A program made the translations under genes and the position numbers. A DNA stretch of 19,471 bases, from assembly GCA_964651325.1 (NCBI GenBank), contig CAZYXP010000053.1, positions 1 to 19,471 of the forward strand, read 5' to 3'. Source of the stretch: JADFOB01 sp964651325 (lineage in GTDB: Bacteria > Planctomycetota > Phycisphaerae > UBA1845). Positions 1 to 8,600 of this stretch are shown in pieces; position 1 is the first letter of the stretch, and the number at the start of each line of letters is the position of its first letter. The notes under the pieces were generated by a model. That model worked only from the letters and a program-made list of their open reading frames with translations. It did no database searches and was not told where the DNA came from.

Positions 1-3000
1 TTTGCACCTGTGTCAGAGACGGTACAGCCGATAGGAGCCACGCCCGTGCAGATGCCCGTCTGACACGCACCCGATTGGGTACACAGATTGCCGTCGTCGC
101 AGGCGTTGCCGTCGGCGGTGGGGGGGTTGGAACAGACGCCCGAAGCGGGTTCACAGGTCCCGGCAACGTGACATTGATCCGATGCCGTACACACGATGGG
201 ATTCGTGCCGGTACACACGCCTGTCTGACAGGTGTCGCTTTGGGTGCACAGATCGCCATCGTCGCAGGCGTTGCCGGTCACGGGTACATGCACGCAGCCC
301 GAGGCCGGATTGCAGGAGTCAGCGGTACAGGGGTTGCTATCGTCACAATCCACCGGCGAGGTGTCCACGCCGGCGCAGGTACCGTTTGTGCAAACATCGT
401 TCGTTGTACACGCATCGCCGTCGTCACAGGGATCCACGTTGTTGATGGCGATACAGGTGCCGGCCCCGTCGCACTCATCGTTCGTGCATACGTTACCGTC
501 GAACTGACAAGCGGTTCCAGCAGGTGCGTCGGAGAGTGTGTCACAATTCCCAGTCATCGTGTTGCACACTTCGCCAGCTTCGCACGGCGGATTGGCCGGC
601 TGACAGGTCACGCTGTTTCCCGTGGCCACACAGGCGCCGAGCCCGTCACACGCGTCAAGCGTGCAGAGGTTGAGGTCTAGGTCGCAACCGGTTGTGGCCG
701 GGGCGTCGGGCAACGGGTCACACAGCCCGGTCCCCGGGTTGCAGACTTCGCCGGCTTCACACGGAAGGTCAGGTGGCAGACAGCCTACGCTGTTGCCGGT
801 GGACGAACACGCCCCGAGCCCGTCGCATTCATCAAGCGTGCAGAGATTCCCATCGAGGTCGCAACCCGTTGTGGCTGCAGCGTCGGGCAACGGGTCACAC
901 AGCCCGGTGCCAGAATTGCAGACTTCGCCGCCCTCGCACGGCGGCGCGGCGGACTGGCAGACGACATCGCTGTTGAACACGCAAGCCCCGGTTCCGTTGC
1001 ATCGGTCAATCGTGCATGAGTCGCCGTCCGCCTCGCACCCGGTTCCGGGCGGCGCGTCGGGCAGGACGTCGCAGAATCCGGTCGCCGGGTTACACTCCTC
1101 TCCACCTTCACATGGTGGATTGGCCGGCTGGCATGTAACCGTGGTGGTCGTAGCGCACGCCCCCGCACCGTCACACCGGTCGAACGTGCAAAGACTACCG
1201 TCCGCTTCGCACACGGTTCCAACCGTGCCATCCGGTTGCACCTCGCAGAAGCCAGTCGCCGCGTTGCATATTTCACCACCTTCGCAGGGCAGGTTAGCGG
1301 GCTGACATTGCACGTTTCCAAACGTGACACACGCCCCGGCGCCATCACAGCGATCGATCGTACACAGGTCGCTGTCCGCCTCGCAGACCGTAGTCAACGG
1401 TGCATCGGGAAGGTCGTCGCAGACGCCGGTCGCGGCATTGCACACCTGACCCGCCTCACACGGTGGGTTCGGAGACTGGCACACGACGTTGTCAAACGTC
1501 ACGCAAGCACCAGTGCCATTACAGTGATCAATCGTGCAGAGATCACCGTCCGCCTGGCACGGTGTGCTCAGCGGTGCGTCGGGCAGGGCCTCACACAGCC
1601 CGGTGGCGGCGTTGCACGCCTCGCCGGATTCGCACGGCGGAAGCGGCGACTGGCAGGCCACGCTATTGCCCGTGGCGATACAGGCACCAAGCCCGTCACA
1701 CGCGTCGAGCGTACACAGGTTACTGTCGATATCACAAGCAGTGCCGCTCAGCGCGTCCGGGAGCGCATTACACGCGCCGGTGTTGGGATCGCAGGTTGCC
1801 CCCGCCTCGCAGGGTGGGTTCGGGGACTGGCAGACGACGTTGCTGGCAAACCCACAACCCCCGACGCCGTTGCAGACATCATTCGTACAGAAATTTCCGT
1901 CGGCCTCACAGGGCGTGTTCTGGATCGCATCGGGAAGATTGTCGCACGCCCCCGTACCCGGATTACATACTTGGCCCGCCTCGCACGGCGGATTGGCCGC
2001 CTGGCACACTACGTTGTCAAACGTAATGCACGCCCCCGCGCCGTTACAATGGTCGATCGTACACAAATTGCCTTCCGCCTCGCACGACACCGTCGTATCC
2101 GCATCAGGCAGCGCAACACACGCGCCGGTCGAGGCATTGCACACCTGGCCCGCCTCGCACGGCGGATTGGCCGCCTGACACACGACGTTGTCAAACGTGA
2201 CGCACGCCCCCGCGCCGTCACAATGGTCGATGGTGCACAGATTGCCATCTGTCTCACAGGTGGTGCTAAGCGGTGCGTCCAGCAGATTATCACAGGCTCC
2301 GCTGGATGGATTGCACATCTGGCCGGCCTCGCACGGTGGATTCGCAGGCTGACAGGACACGTTGTCAAAAGTTGCGCAGGTTCCGGCCCCGTCACAATGG
2401 TCGATCGTACACAGGTTTCCGTCCGCTTCGCAGGGCGCGCTCGGTACTTCAAACTGACACGATGGAGAGCAACAGTCGCCCCCCTGCGTGTTCCCGTCAT
2501 CACACTGTTCGAGCGGCTCGACGATACCGTTGCCGCATGCACTCACGGCGACGTTGGTGCTGCCGTACGTGACCGTGGGCGCCGTCAGGGTTCCACAAAT
2601 GGAAACAACGTAGATGAAATCATTGGTGGTAGCCGACTGGATCGTAGTAGATCCACCGGCAATGGTGGTCATCTGAATGATCGCGACACGCGCCCAGTTC
2701 GGCGCGACGCCCACCTGGTCTACGCATGCCGTGGACAAATGCGAACCGCTCACGTTGTCGATCACACCGGCTACATTATTGATGCCGCCACACGCATCCG
2801 CCGCCGCACCACACGTGAACAGGTTGAACAGCGCCGTATGCGTTACGCTCAGTGCGCTGGCGACCGCGGGGTCGTAGCTGATGTCGGCGCTGACTTGGGC
2901 GAACCCATCGGAAGCGGTCGTTTGGGCCCACAACTCCAAAACGAACGCGCTTCCGGCCAGGTAATCCGTTTGTGACACAGGCAGCGCGGGCAAGACATCC

Positions 3001-3116
3001 GCGGAACTTTGGGTCGGCAAGGCCACGAGCGCAACGTTCACCTGCGCCAAGGCCACCCCGCGAACCAATAAGAGCGGGACGCCAACCAATGCGAAGCGTC
3101 TAATCACTGACATCAT
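1..3116 (-). CDS. Secreted Cys-rich tandem-repeat protein with N-terminal cohesin-like domain (partial, C terminus off the left edge)
   Basis: The frame is open from the ATG at 3116 to the window edge (1038 codons), with no stop and no frame change. A second ATG follows at once (MMSVIRRF), and AGGAAGGG (3121-3128) is well placed for either. Residues 1-24 form a signal peptide ending ALA|Q. Residues about 25-190 resemble the C-terminal cohesin-like domain of the 1309- and 2873-residue neighbours: the motif around residues 58-60 (LEL/VEVW), a 'YDP' strand and a WARVAIIQM strand. Residues 194-228 (CGNGIVEPLEQCDDGN...) are a DUF4215/myxococcal disulfide-repeat type motif. Residues 229-869 are eleven tandem 58-59-residue repeats with eight Cys each. 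From about 870 the protein changes to shorter CDDGxxCTxxDxC units resembling the Dictyostelium extracellular-matrix CTDC repeat. No catalytic motif is visible. A structural or adhesive extracellular role is inferred. A dockerin-like C terminus is possible but lies outside the window. Confidence 0.9.
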   Translation of the reverse strand, partial: MMSVIRRFALVGVPLLLVRGVALAQVNVALVALPTQSSADVLPALPVSQTDYLAGSAFVLELWAQTTASDGFAQVSADISYDPAVASALSVTHTALFNLFTCGAAADACGGINNVAGVIDNVSGSHLSTACVDQVGVAPNWARVAIIQMTTIAGGSTTIQSATTNDFIYVVSICGTLTAPTVTYGSTNVAVSACGNGIVEPLEQCDDGNTQGGDCCSPSCQFEVPSAPCEADGNLCTIDHCDGAGTCATFDNVSCQPANPPCEAGQMCNPSSGACDNLLDAPLSTTCETDGNLCTIDHCDGAGACVTFDNVVCQAANPPCEAGQVCNASTGACVALPDADTTVSCEAEGNLCTIDHCNGAGACITFDNVVCQAANPPCEAGQVCNPGTGACDNLPDAIQNTPCEADGNFCTNDVCNGVGGCGFASNVVCQSPNPPCEAGATCDPNTGACNALPDALSGTACDIDSNLCTLDACDGLGACIATGNSVACQSPLPPCESGEACNAATGLCEALPDAPLSTPCQADGDLCTIDHCNGTGACVTFDNVVCQSPNPPCEAGQVCNAATGVCDDLPDAPLTTVCEADSDLCTIDRCDGAGACVTFGNVQCQPANLPCEGGEICNAATGFCEVQPDGTVGTVCEADGSLCTFDRCDGAGACATTTTVTCQPANPPCEGGEECNPATGFCDVLPDAPPGTGCEADGDSCTIDRCNGTGACVFNSDVVCQSAAPPCEGGEVCNSGTGLCDPLPDAAATTGCDLDGNLCTLDECDGLGACSSTGNSVGCLPPDLPCEAGEVCNPGTGLCDPLPDAPATTGCDLDLNLCTLDACDGLGACVATGNSVTCQPANPPCEAGEVCNTMTGNCDTLSDAPAGTACQFDGNVCTNDECDGAGTCIAINNVDPCDDGDACTTNDVCTNGTCAGVDTSPVDCDDSNPCTADSCNPASGCVHVPVTGNACDDGDLCTQSDTCQTGVCTGTNPIVCTASDQCHVAGTCEPASGVCSNPPTADGNACDDGNLCTQSGACQTGICTGVAPIGCTVSDTGA
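510..2432 (-). repeat. Eleven in-frame tandem repeats of 174/177 nt
   Basis: A recurring anchor (plus strand tcgaXcgtac-like, encoding the CTIDHC/CTLDAC core) occurs at 2401, 2227, 2053, 1879, 1705, 1528, 1354, 1180, 1006, 832, 655 and 478. The eleven intervals are eight of 174 and three of 177 nt. Each unit encodes 58-59 residues with eight Cys: a CEADGNLCTIDHCDGAGAC-type half followed by a CQxxNPPCEAGxVCNxxTGxC half and an LPDAP linker. The twelfth copy starts like the others but passes into CDDGDACTTND-type repeats. Confidence 0.93.
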
Positions 3117-3525
3117 TTTTCCCTTCCTGTATAACACCCGGCCCGCAATCAGATTCCACCGATCCGATGCTGGGCCTAGCAGATGAGTCCAATCCAAGTA
3201 TGCGTTGCTGCGCGACCGCCACCGGCCCACACACATCACTGTAGTTCAACCAAGTATTCGATTCAGGGCATCCATCAGCCCATACGCGTCCCGGCCGCCA
3301 CGCGCCCGCGATGGCATCTCGAACACGCGCCGCCAACGCCCGCGAATCAGACGCGCCGCTTCGGAACCGATGTCCCGCTGTGCGTCTGCGGACCGCAATG
3401 GTCACTTGCCGGCCGCGATCACAATCTGTTGCGCCGATTCGCGCTTCGATGCCTGTCATCTTTTCCACCTTCTGACTCCGTACCCAAAACGCCGCTTCAC
3501 CTTCGCAATCCCCGCTCTTGGCCCG
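3117..3525. other. Intergenic region of 409 bp within the cluster
   Basis: This separates the stop of the 648-residue propeller gene (TAG at 3526-3528) from the start of the left-edge gene. It is the widest gap in the cluster, so it could hold a separate promoter or a terminator, but I see no strong hairpin plus T-run and no convincing -35/-10 pair. A 122-codon minus-strand frame (GTG at 3468, stop at 3100) overlaps the downstream start by 17 bp. It has an AAGGTGG sequence upstream, but its product resembles nothing I know and its second half does not look like coding sequence, so it is not called. Confidence 0.5.
3121..3128 (-). promoter_or_regulatory. Shine-Dalgarno site of the left-edge gene
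   Basis: The minus strand reads AGGAAGGG four bases upstream of the ATG at 3116 and seven upstream of the ATG at 3113, so either Met can be used. The surrounding GAAGGGAAAA also occurs just upstream of the start of the next gene (5472), which suggests a shared translation-initiation sequence. Confidence 0.6.
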
Positions 3526-5472
3526 CTACGGGAAACAGTTCGGACAATCAGCGCACGCCTGGCCGAAGCAGCCACCGAACGCCCCGAAATCCAATCCGTC
3601 TACGCACCCGTTGGCACCATTGTCATAATTGGCCGCGTGGCAGGGATCACCCGGAACATAGCATCCGCCGAAACAACCGGAGAAGAACGCGAAATCGATT
3701 CCATCCGTGAACCCGTTGAACGTGTGGTCAAACACACACCAATCACACGTGTCCGTCGCCTCGTTGCAATGCTCGCAGGAATCGGTGCAGACGGGCACAC
3801 CCGCTTGACATACGCCGTTGACGCACATCTCCATTCCGGTACAGAACAGGCCGTCGTCACATTCACAGTCGATCGTGCACCCGGGGCACTCGTCCGGCAC
3901 ACCGTTGACGTTGCAATCCGCGCTCGTGCCGGCCGCGATGTCGCACCCGTCCGGCACGGTGTTCGCGTTGCAGTCCTGGCTGGTTCCGCCCGCGATGTCG
4001 CACTCGTCGGGAAATGTGTTGGCGTTGCAGTCGAGGCTGGTGCCGTTGTTCAAATCGCACTCATCGGGAACGGTGTTGGCGTTACAATCGACGCTCGTTC
4101 CGTCGGCAATATCACACTCGTCGGGAATGCTATTGGCGTTGCAATCGACGCTGGTACCAGCGGCAATGTCACATTCATCCGGAGTGTTGTTCTTGTTGCA
4201 ATCCTGACTAAACGGTATGGCCGTGAGGTTGAGGAGAACCTGCGCACTCGGTGCGGCAATGTCCGCGTCCACGACCGCCAGATCGAGGAGTCCGTCTCCG
4301 TCGAGATCGCTGAGTGTCATGGCAATGGGAGTGGTGCCGACCGGGAACACGACGCTTGGTTGGAAGCTGGCGTCCCCGTTGTTGGCCAGCAAACCCACAG
4401 TCGGCGGCACCGACGTGCTGTTGATGACGCCCACGTCGATGTCTCGATCGCCGTCCAGATCGCCGGTGACCAGCGCGATTGAGCCAGCGCCGAGGGCCAC
4501 AGCCGTCCATTGGGAAAAGGTTCCGGTTCCATCGTTGAGGAACACTTCCAAGAGGTTGTCGCCGCCACTGTTGACCGCCAGGTCCAGGTCGCCGTCGTTG
4601 TCGAGGTCAGCCGCCTCAACGGCCTCCGGGTTCCGACCGGGTACGGCGAACGCATTCGGAGCCGCGAATGTGCCGTTGCCATTGTTCATCAACACTGAGA
4701 TGGCATCAACATTTCTGTTGTTGACGGCGAGGTCACGGTCACCATCGCCGTCCAGATCACCGATTGTTACCCAACTCGGAAGTGAACCGGCGACGTACAC
4801 GATCGCCGGCGCAAACGTACCGTTCCCGTTGTTGAGCAGCACCGAGACGTTGTCACTGTTCCGGTTTGCGGTCACCAGGTCGATGTCTTCGTCCCCATCA
4901 AGATCCGCAGCGGCGATGAAGAGCGCTCTAAGACCAAGCGTCGGAAGAACCTGCGGACTCACGAAAAAACCCGAACCGTTATTCTTCAACACCACCACGG
5001 CATCGTTGCCGCCGCCCATCTTTGTTGCCAGTGCTAGGTCCAGATCCCCGTCGGCGTCGAGGTCCGCGGCCACCAGATGGAGCGCGTCCTCGGGGCCAAT
5101 ATGTTGCTGCACGGCCCCGAACGATCCGGTACCCGTGTTGAACAGCAGTGACACATTTGAGAGCGCGGTTACGGCAGTGCCCACCGCTAGATCCCGATCC
5201 AAGTCACCGTCAAAGTCACCGCTGGTGATAGATGTTGGGACGGCCCCCGCCGACAGGGCATAGTTCACCGGCGGCGTCAGACTGAACGGACCCGCAGTGA
5301 CATCGCAATCGTCGGGAATGCCGTTCGCATTGCAGTCCTGACTGGTGCCACTCTGGATATCAATGGTGTCCTCAACACCGTTGCCGTTGCAGTCGACGGC
5401 GGAGACTGTCTGTGCAGCGCCCGCGAGCAGTGCCGACGTCACAACGACCATGGTTAATGTGTAAGATGCCAT
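3526..5472 (-). CDS. Secreted FG-GAP/VCBS beta-propeller protein with dockerin-like C terminus
   Basis: 648 residues from ATG 5472 to TAG at 3526, with GAAGGGAAAAGAAG just upstream. Residues 1-25 are a signal peptide ending VSA|V. Residues 27-58 hold two DCNxNGxxDxxD calcium-type units. Residues about 80-420 contain seven FG-GAP/VCBS repeats, each with a DxDGDxDxDL-type calcium loop: DFDGDLDRDL (86), DLDADGDLDL (137), DLDGDEDIDL (190), DLDGDGDRDL (239), DLDNDGDLDL (289), DLDGDRDIDV (338) and DLDGDGLLDL (389). Seven copies fit a seven-bladed integrin-like propeller. Residues 424-529 are 19-residue DCNANxxPDECDIAxGTS repeats. Residues 537-577 are Cys-rich, and 578-648 are a dockerin-like pair (DHTFNGFTDGID, then YDNGANGCVDGLDFG) matching the tails of the two upstream genes. 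No enzyme motif is seen. A calcium-stabilised binding or scaffold role outside the cell is inferred. Confidence 0.93.
   Translation of the reverse strand: MASYTLTMVVVTSALLAGAAQTVSAVDCNGNGVEDTIDIQSGTSQDCNANGIPDDCDVTAGPFSLTPPVNYALSAGAVPTSITSGDFDGDLDRDLAVGTAVTALSNVSLLFNTGTGSFGAVQQHIGPEDALHLVAADLDADGDLDLALATKMGGGNDAVVVLKNNGSGFFVSPQVLPTLGLRALFIAAADLDGDEDIDLVTANRNSDNVSVLLNNGNGTFAPAIVYVAGSLPSWVTIGDLDGDGDRDLAVNNRNVDAISVLMNNGNGTFAAPNAFAVPGRNPEAVEAADLDNDGDLDLAVNSGGDNLLEVFLNDGTGTFSQWTAVALGAGSIALVTGDLDGDRDIDVGVINSTSVPPTVGLLANNGDASFQPSVVFPVGTTPIAMTLSDLDGDGLLDLAVVDADIAAPSAQVLLNLTAIPFSQDCNKNNTPDECDIAAGTSVDCNANSIPDECDIADGTSVDCNANTVPDECDLNNGTSLDCNANTFPDECDIAGGTSQDCNANTVPDGCDIAAGTSADCNVNGVPDECPGCTIDCECDDGLFCTGMEMCVNGVCQAGVPVCTDSCEHCNEATDTCDWCVFDHTFNGFTDGIDFAFFSGCFGGCYVPGDPCHAANYDNGANGCVDGLDFGAFGGCFGQACADCPNCFP
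3886..4203 (-). repeat. 57-nt tandem repeat encoding DCNANxxPDECDIAxGTS units
   Basis: Five complete 19-residue units and an 11-residue partial unit lie at residues 424-529 of the propeller protein. The recurring ggcgtt anchor falls at 4021, 4078 and 4135, exactly 57 nt apart. The Asp/Asn spacing resembles thrombospondin type 3 or EF-hand-like calcium loops. Two diverged copies sit at the N terminus of the same protein (residues 27-58). Confidence 0.9.
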
Positions 5473-5604
5473 GCTTCTTTTCCCTTCGTGCCAGGAATAC
5501 CCTTGACGCGGTCTGTCGGCGGACTACGTCACCGCGTTACCATGTCAGCACCCTTGGGTTCCTGTTTCCAAATCGTACCCATGTGCTGCGCAAATCCTGC
5601 GCTG

Positions 5605-8600
5605 CTATCTTCGCGCTCCGATGGAAGAACGTCTTGGGACGATTCGCACCTCCGCCCTTCCGAATGCGATGCTCGACGCCTCGAACCCTTCGGATCCGCC
5701 GAAGAGCGATACACCGAACGGCCTTCCGGAAGGCTGCGCTGCCAACCGGCCATTTCCCGGATGTGTCGCGCGCACGCGCACGATGGCCACACGCACCCAG
5801 GCTGGCTCGATTCCCAAATTGCCGATACCCAATGGTGCACAACCTCCCAATGAGCGTATCCTGCCACCAGGCTCGATTGCGCCACGGGCAAACGTGGTGA
5901 AGAGATTCGTGAACACGGTCTGCTCAATGTCCATGGTGTCGGAATCCACATCTAGGTTGACATAGACGGCAGCCAAGCCGTCCGGCTCGATACCCAACAC
6001 GTTCATTCGGCTGGCCCAGACTTCTACATGGAAGCGCTCGCCGACGGCAACGGTTCCAACCGATAGGGGCAGTGTGTCGGATACATCTCCGGCAGTAGGT
6101 GTCGGTACAACGACGAGGCGTATCGCCACTTCAAGTCCAGGCGTTGGCGTTCCTTCGGGCTGTAACGGGCCGCCTCCGGCAGGGTGGCAATTCAGACAAT
6201 TCGCACAATCCAATCCGAAGCAACCGGTGATCGCGCCGAACTCGGGGCCGCCAACACAGCCTCCGGCATCACCATCGTAATTGGCCGCGAGGCAGGGATC
6301 TCCCGCCGAGTAGCACGCACCAAAACAGTCCGAGAAGAAGGCAAAATCAAAATCGTCTATGGACCCGTTCGTGTTGTGGTCCATTACGCACCACTCACAC
6401 GTGCTGAGCGCCTCATTGCACTGCTCACACAGGTCCACGCACGCGCCAGACCCCGACTGACACGCCCCGTCAACACAGATCTCAATGCCGTTGCAGAACA
6501 GCCCATCGTCACAATTGATGGGCACGCCCGGTACGCACGTGTTGCCGACACACGTCTCGACGCCGTCACAAGCATCGTTGTTGTCGCAATCTTGATTCGA
6601 AGTACAACAGCCCGGCGGCGGGGTTCCCGGCTGACAACCGGTCAACGGATCACACGTTTCGACACCATTGCACGCCAGCCCGTCGTCACATACGAGCGGC
6701 GTTCCAGCCAGGCACCCGGCCGACGGGTGGCATGTCTCCACACCATTGCACACATCGCCGTCGTCGCACACCACGGGCGACGTCAGGCAGCCGATGGCTG
6801 AATTGCAAAAATCAAACGTGCATTGATCACCGTCGTCGCACACCAGAGACGTCCCAGGCTGACAACCCAGAAGTACGTCGCAGGTTTCCACGCCATTGCA
6901 AGCGTCTCCGTCGTGGCAAAACGCATCGTCGGGAACACCCGGAACACAGAGCCCGTCGGCGCAAAGATCGGCGATCGTGCAGGGATTGCCGTCGTCACAC
7001 GGCACCGTCGTTGGAACGTGCGTGCAACCCGTCGCTGGATCACAACTGTCAGCCGTACACACGTTTGCATCATTACAATCAATCGGCGTGTTCACGCACC
7101 CGGTGGCTGAGTCGCAACTGTCTGCGGTACACGCGTCACCATCGTTGCAGTTGACCGGATCATGGATACATCCTCCCACGGTCGGTATATCGATCGTACA
7201 GGCATCGTTGTCGTCGCAGCCCTGCACCGTCACCGGCAGCACAAGTCTGCCGCCGCCGACCGGCGATTGCACGCAGATATTCTGGGGCGGAACGGGGCCA
7301 ACGAACAGATTGAGATCCCCGCTTGGGCCAAGCGCCTCACCGGTGCACAGTTCCAGAGAGGCCGATCCGACCGCCGTGCTGGATGATGCCTGGACGTTCA
7401 GCATGTCGCTGTCGAAGGCATACGTGGCCGCGGCGATGAACACCTCGTCGACCTGAACTCGGTCCGCCGACCGACCAAGCGTGGTGTTGGTAACGGTGAT
7501 GGACGCGGGCGCGGGCACCCCCACGGGAAGAGCAATATGGGCAAAGTGCTTATCCGTACCATCGAAATCCAGGAGCGTGACCGGCATGCCCTCGCCGCTC
7601 ACTTCCAACGTCGCGCCTGAGGAGTCGGTGACCCATACATCAATGCCGATTCCGGTGGTCGTTTCTTTGTAGGTCGCCCGCGTTACGCGGGGCGTGAGCG
7701 TGCCCAGGGTGTCCGCCACCGAGGGCGGATCCGGCGGAGGCCAAGCCATCGGCACCGTTCCAGGGCCGGGGCTTCCGGTAGTCGGGTCCGGACCCCAATG
7801 CGAGATAATGTGATCCCGCACCGAAAACGGCACCCCAGGGTTGCCGCCTTGCGTGCGTGGGTCCAGCCCCGAGAACGGAAACGGGTCCAGCGGCTGCGGG
7901 TTCACCTCGCAGTCGACAATGTTATCGCCGTTCGTATCGACACAGCCGGCGGGATGAAGACGCCGGTCCAGAGATGTCGGGATGCCCGCAAAGATGAACG
8001 GCTGTGCGACAAGATTCAGGTTGATTTCAACGAACTCGGGAAACTCAATGCCGACCGGAGTCAGATACTCCCCCCACCGGGTGCTGGTGCCCGTGATATC
8101 GAACGCTTCAAGTGTTGGATTCGCCTGCTTGTGCCTCGTACGTCCGATCATTTCCCGTGGAAAGGGACTCAGAATGCTGAATTCTTCCGCCATCGTCGCA
8201 AACACAGAGCACGCGTTAGTGAACCCAGCATTGCGCAGATTGGTGCATGGCGAAAGCAACGGCAACACCGGCGCGCCCAATCTAAAATCGACGTCGTAGC
8301 GAATCTTGAAAATCCCCGGCGCACCGACGCCGATTCCCTGATTGGTCGTAGTCGGGTTGCCTACCGTGGATCCAACCGGAACTTCGTGCATCTCGTTGGT
8401 AGCGGGGTCCGCATGCAGCCCAAAAAGATCGATAGCCGCGCCAGCCTCTCCATTAGCGGCGTTGCCCGCGGCCGTAGCGAACCCAATGAAAAGCGCACGG
8501 ATGCGCTCGTTCTGAAACCCTCCGACATCCCATACCACCTCGTCGAAAATCACATAGTCCGGCTGCGTCGGATCGCCAATGGCCGTGGTCAAGGCGGTAC

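Noticed and set aside
510..2432. Regular direct repeats suggesting a CRISPR array
   Set aside because: The 174/177-nt period is far too long, units are similar over their whole length without unique spacers, and they are in frame within a secreted protein. The 57-nt repeats at 3886-4203 are likewise coding.
1236..2975. Long plus-strand frame of 579 codons antisense to the left-edge gene (and similar ones at 3205-4482, 4217-5263 and 7798-9051)
   Set aside because: These are mirror frames of GC-rich coding sequence. Their products are Arg/Ala/Thr-rich with no domains, while the minus-strand frames have signal peptides, regular repeats and recognised motifs.
3100..3468. 122-codon minus-strand frame between the propeller gene and the left-edge gene
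   Set aside because: It needs a GTG start, overlaps the next start by 17 bp, shows no recognisable motif and its second half has no coding character. Gap length alone is not evidence.
5588..5602. GCGCA/TGCGC hairpin just after the stop of the 1309-residue gene
   Set aside because: Five base pairs and no T-run are too weak for a terminator call, and read-through to the next gene fits the operon-like layout.
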